NCBI GenBank assembly: GCA_040882055.1
Contig: JBBECA010000065.1
Location: 23,561-87,560 of the forward strand
Origin: Nitriliruptor sp040882055
Lineage (GTDB): Bacteria > Actinomycetota > Nitriliruptoria > Nitriliruptorales > Nitriliruptoraceae
Direction: 5' to 3'
Length of the DNA: 64,000 nt
The notes beneath the pieces were generated by a model that was not told where the DNA came from, made no database searches, and saw nothing but the letters and a program-made list of their open reading frames with translations. The first letter of the stretch is position 1, and each line of letters begins with the position of its first letter. Of the stretch, positions 22,482-31,230 are shown piece by piece. A program made the position numbers and the translations under genes.

Positions 22482-22883
22482 TCAGCGGTGCCAGCTCTCG
22501 AGTCCGGCGACCGGCAACCCCGCCTGCTCCCAGGCCTGGATGCCGCCGTCGAGGTGCGCGACGTCGCGGTACCCGAGGTCGAGGAGCGCCGCCGCGGCGA
22601 GCGCGGAGCGGCTCCCGGCCGCGCAGTACACGATCGTCGTGCGCGCGGGATCGAACATCGGCCGGTGCGAGGGGCTCGTCGGGTCGGCCCAGAACTCGAG
22701 CAGTCCCCGCGGCACGTGGAACGCGCCGGCGATGAGGCCCTGGTCGTCCAGCTCCTCCGGCTCGCGGACGTCGATCAGGATGCTCTCCTGGCCCAACGTG
22801 TGCGCCTCCACCTCCGACGGGGTGAGACCGCGGATCCGGGACCGTGCGTCGCGGACCAGATCTCCGACCGTGGTGCTGCTCAT
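22482..22883 (-). CDS. Rhodanese-like sulfurtransferase
   Basis: 133 residues with a single rhodanese domain. Residues 33-45 read QESILIDVREPEE and the active-site loop is VYCAAGSRSALAA near residue 88, with Cys as the persulfide-carrying nucleophile. The HLDGGIQAWEQAGLPV end is characteristic. It would transfer sulfur from a thiol or persulfide donor in the cytosol; the acceptor is unknown. It is the first gene of a two-gene unit with the cupin. Confidence 0.92.
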   Translation of the reverse strand: MSSTTVGDLVRDARSRIRGLTPSEVEAHTLGQESILIDVREPEELDDQGLIAGAFHVPRGLLEFWADPTSPSHRPMFDPARTTIVYCAAGSRSALAAAALLDLGYRDVAHLDGGIQAWEQAGLPVAGLESWHR

Positions 22884-22936
22884 GTCGCGCTCCTCGCCGC
22901 CGTGCCGGTGGATGGCCGGTCGTCGAGTGGGCGGAA

Positions 22937-22957
22937 GGAAACGTGTTCCCGCGGGAA
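22937..22957. promoter_or_regulatory. Overlapping palindromes, candidate operator
   Basis: A perfect 12-base palindrome TTCCCGCGGGAA (22946-22957) overlaps a second inverted repeat GGAA-ACGTG-TTCC (22937-22949). They lie in the 165-base divergent gap between the rhodanese and helical-repeat regulator genes, so one protein could control both directions. The binding protein is not identified. Confidence 0.45.
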
Positions 22958-23048
22958 GGACACCCAGGGCCCGGTCCTGTCACAGCCGCTGGAACCGACC
23001 CTTCCGGCCGGTGCGCCACCTACGCTGTGGACGAGGAGAGGCGCACGC

Positions 23049-25157
23049 ATGGACGTGGGCGGGAGCTCCGACGTCGCCACCGTCGACCGTGCCCGGGACG
23101 ACATCGGGCGGGGCGATTGGTCGGGGGCGTTCACGCTCCTGACCCACGAACAGACCGAACGTGATCTGACCCTCCTCGAGCTGGATCTCCTGGCACGGGC
23201 GGCCTACGGCGCCGGCGAGTTCGAGGCCTCGCTCACGGCCTGGGAGCAGCTGCACGCCGCGTGCGTCGCTTCCGGTGACCACCTCGCCGGCGCTGGAGCC
23301 GCGGCGACGGTCGCGATGTACCTGATGATGGATACCGGCCTCATGTCGCCCGTCCGCGGGTGGCTCCGCCGAGCCGAGCGCCTGCTCGAGAGCCAGGAGG
23401 AGCACGCCACGCACGCACTGATCGCGATGGTCCGCACCTACGAGCGGATCATGTGCGGTGACCTCGAGGAGGCTCGGCGCTGGTCCGCGCGCGCCATCGA
23501 GATCGGGACCCGTCACGACGCGGCGGCGCCGACGGCCATCGCGCGGATCGCCGCAGCGAGGCTGCTGATCCTCGACGGACGGGTCGACGACGGCCTGCAC
23601 CTCCTCGACGAGGCAGCGGTCGCGCTGGTCTCGAGCGATCTCGATCCGTTGACGGTGGGGATCGTCTACTGCGAGCTCATCTGTGCGATGCAGGGCCTCG
23701 CCCAGTTCGACCGTGCCGAGGAGTGGACCGACGCGATGGACCGTTGGCGGCGCGACGTGGCGTTCGGCGCCATCAGCGGCCGTTGTCGCGTCCACCGGGC
23801 CGAGATCCTGCGGCTGCGCGGTTCTTGCGAGGAGGCCGAGGAGGAGGCGCTGCACGCCTGCGCCGAGCTCCGCCCGTGGATGCGACGCGAGTACGGGTGG
23901 CCGCTCACCGAGCTCGGGACGATCCGGCTCCGCAAGGGCGACCTCGCCGCCGCGGAGGAGGCGTTCCTCGCCGCGCACGAGCACGGGTGGGATCCGCAGC
24001 CTGGCCTCGCGCTCCTGCGGCTGGCCACGGGCGACGTCGCCGGCGCGCGGGGGCTGATCCGCGAGGCGCTGGAACGGCCGGCCGACCTGCCATCGAAGGA
24101 GCGCCCGCCTCGCTCGGAGCTGTGCCGCGCCCCGCTCCTCGAGGCCGAGGTGGAGATCGCGATCGCCTCCGGCGATGTCGCGTCCGCGGCGCGTGCGGCG
24201 GACGAGTTGAACGCGACCGCCGGGGTGTTCCGCAGCCGCGGCCTCGACGGCAGCGCCGCGCTCGCGCGGGCGCGCGTCGCCCTGGCGAACGGCGACGCCG
24301 CGACGGCGGTCATCGCCGCCGAAGCGTCCGTCCGCGCCTGGTCCGACATCGGAGCGCCGTACGAGACCGCCGTCGCCCGCCAGGTGCTCGCCGCGGCGCT
24401 GCGGGCCACGGGGAACGACGAGCGCGCTGGCCTCGAATCGCGTGCCGCTGCCACCGCGCTGTCGCGCATCGGGGCGTGGCGCCGACCGGACGACGCGCCG
24501 CCCATCCGCTCGGTCCCGCCGAGGACCGGACCGGGCGTGGCGCCGGCCCCGGGGCACCATCCGGCGAACGTCTTCCGGCTCGAGGGCGACACCCGGACCA
24601 TCGCGTTCGATGGCCGGGAGGTCCTGCTCCGCGATCTCAAGGGCATGCGCTACATCGCACGGCTGCTCGCAGCGCCGGGCCGCGAGTTCCACGTGCTCGA
24701 CCTCGTCGGCGCCGACGTCGGTCCGATCTCCGGGGAGTCGGTGAGCCCCGCCTCGGTCGCTGCCGATGGGCTGTCGTTGGTGACCCGTGACGGGCTCGGA
24801 CCGGTGATCGACGACCAGGCCCGGGACGCCTACCGCCGTCGGCTCACCGAGGTGGAGGACGAGATCGATGAGGCCACGCGCCACGGCGACCCGGAACGAG
24901 CGGCCTTGGCGACCGCCGACCGCGCCTACCTCGTCGCCGAACTGACGGGCGCGTTCGGGCTCCGCGGCCGACGGCGCGAGGCCGGTTCCAGCTCGGAACG
25001 GGCGCGCGCCAGCGTCACCCGCGCCATCCGGTACGCCCTCGGCCGGATCGGAGAGCACCACCAGCCGCTCGCGACACACCTCGGTCGGACGCTCGCCACC
25101 GGCACCTACTGCAGCTACGTCCCCGATCCCCGGGTCCCCATCACCTGGCGGACCTGA
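23049..25157 (+). CDS. Large helical-repeat (TPR-like) putative regulator
   Basis: 702 residues from ATG 23049, with GAGGAGAGG 7-8 bases upstream; the open frame begins far upstream but only this start has a ribosome site. Residues about 10-480 are Ala/Leu/Glu-rich helical pairs of TPR type (for example LDLLARAAYGAGEFEASLTAW and GDLAAAEEAFLAAHEHG). Residues about 515-575 (FRLEGDTRTIAFDGREVLL, LKGMRYIARLLAAPGREFHV) match the C-terminal module found in many actinobacterial ATPase-type regulators, followed by a coiled region and the ending RAIRYALGRIGEHHQPLA. No P-loop is present. It is probably a regulatory protein, but the ligand and targets are unknown. Confidence 0.75.
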   Translation: MDVGGSSDVATVDRARDDIGRGDWSGAFTLLTHEQTERDLTLLELDLLARAAYGAGEFEASLTAWEQLHAACVASGDHLAGAGAAATVAMYLMMDTGLMSPVRGWLRRAERLLESQEEHATHALIAMVRTYERIMCGDLEEARRWSARAIEIGTRHDAAAPTAIARIAAARLLILDGRVDDGLHLLDEAAVALVSSDLDPLTVGIVYCELICAMQGLAQFDRAEEWTDAMDRWRRDVAFGAISGRCRVHRAEILRLRGSCEEAEEEALHACAELRPWMRREYGWPLTELGTIRLRKGDLAAAEEAFLAAHEHGWDPQPGLALLRLATGDVAGARGLIREALERPADLPSKERPPRSELCRAPLLEAEVEIAIASGDVASAARAADELNATAGVFRSRGLDGSAALARARVALANGDAATAVIAAEASVRAWSDIGAPYETAVARQVLAAALRATGNDERAGLESRAAATALSRIGAWRRPDDAPPIRSVPPRTGPGVAPAPGHHPANVFRLEGDTRTIAFDGREVLLRDLKGMRYIARLLAAPGREFHVLDLVGADVGPISGESVSPASVAADGLSLVTRDGLGPVIDDQARDAYRRRLTEVEDEIDEATRHGDPERAALATADRAYLVAELTGAFGLRGRRREAGSSSERARASVTRAIRYALGRIGEHHQPLATHLGRTLATGTYCSYVPDPRVPITWRT

Positions 25158-25167
25158 GTCCGCGGTG

Positions 25168-25932
25168 TCAGCAGGTCGGCAGACGCAGGATGAACCGCGA
25201 CCCGCGGACCTCGGCGGGCTCGACGTGGAGGCCGCCGCCGTGGGCCTCGGCGATGGCGCGGGAGATGTACAGCCCGACACCGAGCCCCTCATGACCGCGG
25301 CTCTCGCCGCGGGCACCCTTCTGGAACAGCCGCTCGGCGTCCTCGGGGGCGACGCCGAAACCGTGGTTGCGCACCTCGATGCTGGCCCACCCATCGTCCG
25401 CGGTCAGCGTCACCTCGATGGGTTCGCCGTCCGGGCTGTACTTCGAGGCGTTCACCATGAGGTTGAACAGCACCTGCCTGACCCGGGTCTGATCGGCATC
25501 GACCTTGACCTCCTTGTCCGGCGTGCGCACCGTGACCGGGTGCTGGTCCGCGATGGTGTGGCTGAGGTCGGCGATCGTCCGTGCGACGACCGCGCCGAGC
25601 TCGAAGGGTGATCGCTGGAGCCGGAGATCGTCGGCGCTCGCGGTGGTGTCCCGCAGCCGTTGCAGGAGGAGGAGCGCCAGGTCGATGTTCTCCGACACCC
25701 GACCGGCGTACTCGGCAGCCTCACCATCCACGCCGTCCAGCTGATCGGCTAGCACCGAGCTGTACCCCTGGGCGACCACGAGCGGACTGACGAGCTCGTG
25801 CGCGATGAGCGCCAACCGTCGCTCGAGCTCCTGTTCGGTGATCATCCCATCGGGCGCCGCACCCACCACCGCCTCCTTCCACCCCGGGACCACAGGGAGG
25901 CCGAGGTCGTCCGCGACGGTAGGCCAACCCAT
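25168..25932 (-). CDS. Orphan soluble sensor histidine kinase
   Basis: 254 residues with no membrane helix. The H box is LIAHELVSPLVV near residue 44 (the His is preserved; the usual RTP is replaced by VSP), the N box NLMVNASKYS near 158, G1 NHGFGV and G2 EGLGVGLYI near 220. It is therefore a HisKA plus HATPase_c protein whose input domain is very short (about 30 residues). No response regulator gene is adjacent, so it is an orphan. It converges on the helical-repeat regulator gene, with stops 10 bases apart. Confidence 0.9.
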   Translation of the reverse strand: MGWPTVADDLGLPVVPGWKEAVVGAAPDGMITEQELERRLALIAHELVSPLVVAQGYSSVLADQLDGVDGEAAEYAGRVSENIDLALLLLQRLRDTTASADDLRLQRSPFELGAVVARTIADLSHTIADQHPVTVRTPDKEVKVDADQTRVRQVLFNLMVNASKYSPDGEPIEVTLTADDGWASIEVRNHGFGVAPEDAERLFQKGARGESRGHEGLGVGLYISRAIAEAHGGGLHVEPAEVRGSRFILRLPTC

Positions 25933-25998
25933 CGGTCTCGAGACCGCGCTCAGCCTGGCCGACGGCCGGGGAACCTCGGTCCTGGACCGTCCGTGTGG

Positions 25999-27339
25999 TC
26001 AGATCAGGCCCTGCGCCACCATGGCCTCACCGACGCGCAGGAACCCGGCGATGTTCGCGCCGAGGACGTAGTCACCCTCCTCGCCGTACTCGGCGGCGGT
26101 GCGGTGGCACAGGTCGTGGATGTCACGCATGATCTCGGCGAGCCGTGACTCGGTGTAGCCGAAGGTCCACCGGTCGCGGCTGGCGTTCTGCTGCATCTCG
26201 AGCGCCGAGGTCGCCACGCCGCCGGCGTTGGCGGCTTTGCCCGGCCCGAAGGCGACACCGGCCTGACGCAGGACGTCGACCGCCTCAGGCGTGGTCGGCA
26301 TGTTGGCGCCCTCCACGACGGCTCGGCAGCCGTTCTGCACGAGCGCTCGGGCGTCCGAGGCGTGGAGCTCGTTCTGTGTCGCGCAGGGGAAGGCGACGTC
26401 GCAGGGGACCTGCCAGATGCTGCCGGCCTCGCGGAAGGTCGCGCTCGAGCGACGTTCGGCGTAGTCGCTGACGCGACCACGCTCGACCTCCTTGATCTGC
26501 CGGAGCAGGTCGAGGTCGATCCCAGCCGGATCGTGGACGAGACCGTCGGAGTCGGAGCACGTCACCACCGTGCCTCCGAGCGCCTGGATCTTCTGGATGG
26601 CGTAGATGGCGACGTTGCCCGAGCCGGACACCGAACAGGTGGCGCCATCGAGCGACTGCCCCCGGACCTTCAGCATCTCCTCGGCGAAGTACACCGCCCC
26701 GTACCCGGTCGCCTCGGTGCGCACGAGCGCGCCACCCCACTCGAGGCCCTTGCCGGTCAGGACGCCGGACTCGTAGCGGTTGGTGATGCGCTTGTACTGG
26801 CCGAACAGGTAGCCGATCTCGCGGGTCCCGACGCCGATGTCCCCGGCGGGCACGTCGGTGTACTCGCCGATGTGGCGGTAGAGCTCGGTCATGAAGCTCT
26901 GGCAGAAACGCATGACCTCATCGTCGGAGCGGCCCTTCGGATCGAAGTCGGATCCCCCCTTGCCGCCGCCGATCGGCATCGAGGTCAGCGCGTTCTTGAA
27001 GATCTGCTCGAAACCGAGGAACTTCACGATCCCGAGGTAGACCGACGGGTGGAAGCGCAGGCCACCCTTGTACGGCCCGAGCGCGCTGTTGAACTCGACC
27101 CGGAAGCCGCGGTTGATCTGCACCTCGCCGTCGTCGTCCTGCCACGGGACCCGGAATATGATCTGCCGCTCCGGCTCGCAGATCCGTTCGATGACCTTGT
27201 GCTCGGCCAGCTCGGGGTGCTTGGCCAGCACCGGGCCGAGCGACTCGAGGACCTCACGGGTGGCCTGGTGGAACTCCACCTCGCCGGGGTTCCGCCGGAC
27301 GACCTCCTCGTAGGAGGGCGCGATCTTCTCGTCGAGCAT
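25999..27339 (-). CDS. gdhA: NADP-type glutamate dehydrogenase
   Basis: 446 residues, almost exactly the length of hexameric GdhA enzymes. ATG 27339 (MLDEKIAPSYEE) is preferred over the in-frame ATG at 27363 because GAGGA lies 8 bases upstream. Conserved sequence includes GPYKGGLRFHPSV (substrate lysine), GGGKGGSDFDPKG (catalytic region), PAGDIGVGTREIGYLFGQYKR and the nucleotide-binding VSGSGNVAIYAI. The family makes glutamate from 2-oxoglutarate and ammonium with NADPH. The coenzyme call is from the family, not tested here. It complements the large NAD enzyme at 7082-11926. Confidence 0.96.
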   Translation of the reverse strand: MLDEKIAPSYEEVVRRNPGEVEFHQATREVLESLGPVLAKHPELAEHKVIERICEPERQIIFRVPWQDDDGEVQINRGFRVEFNSALGPYKGGLRFHPSVYLGIVKFLGFEQIFKNALTSMPIGGGKGGSDFDPKGRSDDEVMRFCQSFMTELYRHIGEYTDVPAGDIGVGTREIGYLFGQYKRITNRYESGVLTGKGLEWGGALVRTEATGYGAVYFAEEMLKVRGQSLDGATCSVSGSGNVAIYAIQKIQALGGTVVTCSDSDGLVHDPAGIDLDLLRQIKEVERGRVSDYAERRSSATFREAGSIWQVPCDVAFPCATQNELHASDARALVQNGCRAVVEGANMPTTPEAVDVLRQAGVAFGPGKAANAGGVATSALEMQQNASRDRWTFGYTESRLAEIMRDIHDLCHRTAAEYGEEGDYVLGANIAGFLRVGEAMVAQGLI

Positions 27340-27495
27340 CGGTGACGTCCTCGGGTCGACCATCGCCCCAACAGCGGTGGACCGCCGCGGAGCGTACGGA
27401 CGACGGCGGACGGTGCGGAACACGCGGGCGAGGGCACGCGCGGCCACCGTGGGCTGGCTACCGCGGACGGCTCGGCATGGTGGCAGGTCGGAGGC

Positions 27496-28182
27496 TCACC
27501 GGCCGACGGGAGGGCCATGGACCCGGGCCGCGGCACCCCCCGCGGGGACCCCACCGCTGCGCAGGTGCACCGGCAGGTGGCCCACCTCGTTCCACCGATC
27601 GATGAGCACGTGCACCGCGTCCGCATCGCTGGTGAGCAGGTGGTGCAGCGAGGCGTTGTCCACCCCACCGAAGGTCCCGGGGGCCAGACCCGCGACGCGG
27701 TGGATCCCGTTCCAGACCGGCCCACCGTGGGTGACCGCGATGGTGGTCCCGCCCGCTCCGGTCGAGGCGAGCAGCTCGCGCAGGACGGGCTCAACGCGGT
27801 CGGCGAGGGCCTCGGCGGACTCGCCCCCGACCTCGCCGATCAGGTCCTCGCCAGACAGCCACCGCTGCCACCGTTGCGGCTCGCTCGCCGCCACCTCGTC
27901 GCGGAGGCGCTGCTCCCACTGGCCGAAGGAACGTTCGCGCAGCCGCGGGTCGAAGCGGGCCGACCGCCCGAGCATCGCCTCGAGCGGTGCGACGGTCTCA
28001 CGGGTGCGCTGCAGGTCCGAGCTCACCAGGTGCGCATCCGGGTACGCAACCACCAACGCCGTGGCGGTCGCCACCGCCTGCGCGTGGCCGCGCGGCGACA
28101 GGCCAGCACACGATTGACCCTGGATCCGACCCTCGGCGTTCCAGAGCGATTCGCCGTGCCTGACGAGGACGAGCCGTCTCAC
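27496..28182 (-). CDS. Histidine phosphatase superfamily protein (phosphoglycerate mutase-like)
   Basis: 228 residues from GTG 28182, which overlaps the rsfS TGA (GTGA). The RHGE motif is LVRHGESLWNAEGRIQG at residues 6-22, and the second catalytic His is in TIAVTHGGPVWNG near 155. In actinobacteria a phosphatase of this family regularly follows rsfS. Some relatives dephosphorylate glucosyl-3-phosphoglycerate, but that specificity cannot be read here. The tail after residue 205 is a Gly/Pro-rich extension. Confidence 0.9.
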   Translation of the reverse strand: MRRLVLVRHGESLWNAEGRIQGQSCAGLSPRGHAQAVATATALVVAYPDAHLVSSDLQRTRETVAPLEAMLGRSARFDPRLRERSFGQWEQRLRDEVAASEPQRWQRWLSGEDLIGEVGGESAEALADRVEPVLRELLASTGAGGTTIAVTHGGPVWNGIHRVAGLAPGTFGGVDNASLHHLLTSDADAVHVLIDRWNEVGHLPVHLRSGGVPAGGAAARVHGPPVGR

Positions 28183-28736
28183 CGCTCGTCCGCGGCCCCG
28201 ACGTCGATGTCGTCCACGTCCTCGGACACGTCCGCCCCGACCTCGTCGTCGCCGAACTCATCGTCGCCGAGCTCGATGTCGAAGGGGTTCGGGACCCGTC
28301 CCCCGACCACGTCGGTCTCACGCTCGGCGCCGGCGCCGGGCTGCGGCGCGGCGGTGCGCTCACCGGAGGTGACGTCCCGGCGGGGGACGTCGGCCCACAG
28401 CCGGTCGAGCGCGTAGTAGTCGCGCTGTTCCTCGCCGAACACGTGGCACACGATGTCCCCGTAGTCGAGCAGGACCCAGCCCGACGCGGGCTCGCCTTCA
28501 CGTCGCAGGACCTTGCGGTCGTGGTCCTCGCGCAGGCGCTCCTCGATGCGGTCCGCGACCGCGCGGATCTGCCGATCGGAGGTCGCGGTCGCGAGCACGA
28601 ACAGGTCGACCACCGCGAGGATGTCGGCGACCTCGAGGATCGAGAGGTCGGTCGCCTTGCGGTCGTCGGCGGCATCCACCGCGGTGATGGCCAGCGTGAC
28701 GGCCTCGTCGGTCGCGGGCACGGTGCTCCTCGTCAT
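28179..28736 (-). CDS. rsfS: Ribosomal silencing factor RsfS
   Basis: 185 residues from ATG 28736. The RsfS/Iojap domain covers residues about 10-120 (ATDLSILEVADILAVVDLFV, GWVLLDYGDIVCHVFGEEQR, YYALDRLWADVP). RsfS binds ribosomal protein L14 and blocks subunit joining when nutrients are scarce. The C-terminal 60 residues are a very acidic Asp/Glu-rich tail (ELGDDEFGDDEVGADVSED) that most homologues lack or have shorter. It follows the LCP gene by 94 bases and overlaps the phosphatase start. Confidence 0.95.
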   Translation of the reverse strand: MTRSTVPATDEAVTLAITAVDAADDRKATDLSILEVADILAVVDLFVLATATSDRQIRAVADRIEERLREDHDRKVLRREGEPASGWVLLDYGDIVCHVFGEEQRDYYALDRLWADVPRRDVTSGERTAAPQPGAGAERETDVVGGRVPNPFDIELGDDEFGDDEVGADVSEDVDDIDVGAADER

Positions 28737-28830
28737 CGGTTCGTGGGGTCGGTCGGCTGCTGCTCCCGGCGGAGCGCCGCGTGACCGAGACCGGCCAGGG
28801 AACCACACCGGCTCGAACGCCGTGGTGCCG

Positions 28831-30216
28831 TCAGCCGGCTGCGGGGAAGTCCCGGCCGATGACGATGGTGAGATCGACCACGGACTGCGGGGTGCCCGAG
28901 CGCTCGATCTGCCCGACGCCCAGCCGTGCGCGGATGTCCCGGGCCGCGGCCAGCGTCCCGGGCTCCTCGTCGTAGACCACGATGCGAGACACCTCGTAGC
29001 TGAACCGATCGGCGTTCCCGGTCAGCAGGACCCGGTACCCGGCGGGCTGGAGCACCGCGGCGACCTCGGCACCGATGCCCGGCTGGCCGTTGCCGTTGAG
29101 CAGCTGCAGGGTCCTGCCCCCCGCCACACCCGGGTCAGGGCGTGACGCTGCCAGACGGTCGTCGACCAAGGCATCGATGCGCTCGGCATCCGGCCGGTAG
29201 GCGTCCTCGGTCCCGGTGCCGAGTGGCGAGACGAACAACGTCAGCGTCGTCAGCTCGTCCGCGGCACGGGCGGTGGCGAGCTCGGCGAGCACGGTGCGGA
29301 CCAGCGCGGGCCCGGCCACCTCAGCGGTGCCCTCGGGCGCGGGGTCGGGATCGACGGCGTCCACCACCTCGAGCTCGGGAGCACCGGCCTCGAACACCGC
29401 ATCGAGCCGCGCCGGATCCGCGACGATGCCGTCGAGCACGCCGACCAGCGCCGCCTGCACGCGCGGGAGGTGGTCGAGCTGCGACTCGTCGCCCGACCGG
29501 AACGTCAGCAACGTCGCCAGTTCGTCGCCGGCCAGCTGCTGGGGACCCGCCGGCAGGAGGGTGGTACCGCTGCCGTCCTCGGCACGGTCGATCACCGGCG
29601 CACCGAGGGTGACCTCGGCCCCGCCGAGCCGGTCGAGCAGCGATGCCCACCCGTCCTCCGAGACGGTCACGACCGCGTCGCTACGGACGCCGAGGAGGTT
29701 GTCGAGGCTGACGCCGACCAGCGCGCTCCCGCCGAAGTCGAACGCCTCACCGAGGCGGAACGGCCCGTGGCCCGGCACGTCGGCGATGGTCGCCGGTGGG
29801 ACCAACAGCACGGTCCCCTCACCCGAGTCGCGATCGACCGCCAACAACGCGATCGTCACGGCCTCGACACCGTCGGCGCCGTCGGCCGTGGTCACGACCG
29901 TCAGGACCGGCTGTGGGTCGCCGGGCGCCGCGTCCGGGGCATCGATGGCCGGCGTGCCCGTGATCGGCTCGCGAGCACCGTCGACCAGGTTGAACGAGAC
30001 CACCAGCACCCCGACCGCGACCGCAGCGAGCACCCCGACCACCACCAGCAACCACACCCTGGCGCGACGGCGACGAGCTCGGCTGGCCGTGGCCCGGCGC
30101 CCGTGCTGGCGCTGCGCCGAGCCTGGAGCTGCCGAAGCACCCTCGGCCTGGCGGCGACGCCGCCGTCGGACGGTGGGTGACGGTTCGTCGCCCGGCTGCC
30201 CGGTGCCGCCGGTCAC
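28831..30216 (-). CDS. Degenerate LytR-CpsA-Psr (LCP) protein with LytR_C domain
   Basis: 461 residues from GTG 30216, overlapping the nadD stop. An Arg-rich cytosolic N terminus and one membrane helix (residues about 54-76) lead to an extracellular LCP-like domain (residues about 110-270) and a C-terminal LytR_C domain (TLQLLNGNGQPGIGAEVA, near 365). LCP enzymes attach anionic glycopolymers to peptidoglycan. Here the usual IPRDT motif reads VPPATI, so the key arginine is missing; the later Arg-rich motif is only partly kept (FRSGDESQLDHLPRVQ). The position between nadD and rsfS is normal for actinobacterial LCP genes. It may be inactive or a binding-only relative. Confidence 0.82.
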   Translation of the reverse strand: MTGGTGQPGDEPSPTVRRRRRRQAEGASAAPGSAQRQHGRRATASRARRRRARVWLLVVVGVLAAVAVGVLVVSFNLVDGAREPITGTPAIDAPDAAPGDPQPVLTVVTTADGADGVEAVTIALLAVDRDSGEGTVLLVPPATIADVPGHGPFRLGEAFDFGGSALVGVSLDNLLGVRSDAVVTVSEDGWASLLDRLGGAEVTLGAPVIDRAEDGSGTTLLPAGPQQLAGDELATLLTFRSGDESQLDHLPRVQAALVGVLDGIVADPARLDAVFEAGAPELEVVDAVDPDPAPEGTAEVAGPALVRTVLAELATARAADELTTLTLFVSPLGTGTEDAYRPDAERIDALVDDRLAASRPDPGVAGGRTLQLLNGNGQPGIGAEVAAVLQPAGYRVLLTGNADRFSYEVSRIVVYDEEPGTLAAARDIRARLGVGQIERSGTPQSVVDLTIVIGRDFPAAG

Positions 30217-30809
30217 GGTGCCTCCGGCGCAGCGCCGTACAACCTGAGCTCGCGGACGGCATCGTCGACGGCGTCCGGTACGAGGTAGCGAGTCGCGAGG
30301 CCGGCGCCGAACCGGCGGCGCAGCTCGGTCGAGGACACTTCGAGCTGCGGCACCTCGAGGTGGACGACCTCGGCCGGGAGCGACGCCGCAGGTGGTGCCG
30401 GGTGGCCGGGTCGGGTCACGACCACGAAGGTCGCGAGGTCGAACGCCTCGGCCACCCGCTCCCAGCGCGGCAGGCCCGCCGCCGCGTCCTCACCGAGGAC
30501 GAAGAACAGCTCGGCGTCGGGCTCGTCACGCCGGAGCTCCGCGAGGGTGTCGGCGGTGAACGTCGGACCGCCGCGCCTCACCTCGCGGGTGTCGACGCGT
30601 AGGTGACGGTCGCAGGCCACCGCGGCCTCGGTGAGCCGCACGCGGTCGGCCGCGGAGCTGACCCCCGTCGACTTCATCCACGGCTCGCCGGCCACGAGCA
30701 GTCGGACCTCGTCGAGCTGCAGCTCCACGCGCGCGCACTCGGCCACCACGAGGTGGCCGAGGTGGGGCGGGTCGAAGGTGCCCCCGAGGAGACCGAGTCG
30801 TCGCGACAT
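30213..30809 (-). CDS. nadD: Nicotinate-nucleotide adenylyltransferase
   Basis: 198 residues. The nucleotidyltransferase motif GGTFDPPHLGHL is at residues 9-20 and the second motif is VSSTELRRRF near 163. NadD adenylates nicotinate mononucleotide to make deamido-NAD in NAD synthesis. A TAGCCT -10-like box (30822-30817) stands 7 bases before the ATG with no ribosome site, which suggests a leaderless transcript. It heads the nadD-LCP-rsfS-phosphatase operon, each start overlapping or lying close to the previous stop. Confidence 0.96.
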   Translation of the reverse strand: MSRRLGLLGGTFDPPHLGHLVVAECARVELQLDEVRLLVAGEPWMKSTGVSSAADRVRLTEAAVACDRHLRVDTREVRRGGPTFTADTLAELRRDEPDAELFFVLGEDAAAGLPRWERVAEAFDLATFVVVTRPGHPAPPAASLPAEVVHLEVPQLEVSSTELRRRFGAGLATRYLVPDAVDDAVRELRLYGAAPEAP

Positions 30810-30894
30810 CGCCCTGAGGCTACTGCCGGCGACCCTCGCGGCACCGACACCGGCACGTAGGCTGACGGGCCGCTCGCCGCCACCGAGGTCGATC

Positions 30895-31230
30895 GTGATC
30901 CGTCACCTGGTGTTCTTCACCGCCCGAGATGCGGCGGACCTGCCGACCATGCGCGCGACCTTCCAGACGCTGGCAGCCATCCCCGGCGTGCGCGCCTTCG
31001 AGGTCGGGACCAACACCCGCAGCGACCAGCGCACCGACGACGAGCCCGACCTGGTCGTCCACGCGGTGTTCGACGACGCCGACGCGCTGGCCGCCTACAA
31101 GGCCCACCCCACCTACCAGCGGTCGATCGCCGTGGTCCGTCCGCTCCGCGAGCTGCGCATCGCGGTGGACTACGAGGTCGACGCCCCCGCCCCGCCAGCT
31201 CCCCGTGCCCCCCATCAGCCGCTGTCGTAG
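30895..31230 (+). CDS. Dabb (stress-responsive alpha-beta barrel) family protein
   Basis: 111 residues from GTG 30895. IRHLVFFTARDAADLPTMRATF, VGTNTRSDQRTDDEPDLVVHAVFDD and LAAYKAHPTYQ are the Dabb pattern; the fold is a small dimeric ferredoxin-like barrel. Family members range from stress proteins to polyketide cyclases, so no reaction can be named. A TAGGCT -10-like box is at 30858-30863. Its last 16 bases overlap the 3' end of the convergent tryptophan dioxygenase gene. Confidence 0.85.
   Translation: MIRHLVFFTARDAADLPTMRATFQTLAAIPGVRAFEVGTNTRSDQRTDDEPDLVVHAVFDDADALAAYKAHPTYQRSIAVVRPLRELRIAVDYEVDAPAPPAPRAPHQPLS

Noticed and set aside
21888..23048. Upstream part of the open frame leading into the 702-residue regulator
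   Set aside because: It crosses the tRNA and the reverse-strand cupin and rhodanese genes; the ATG at 23049 has its own ribosome site.
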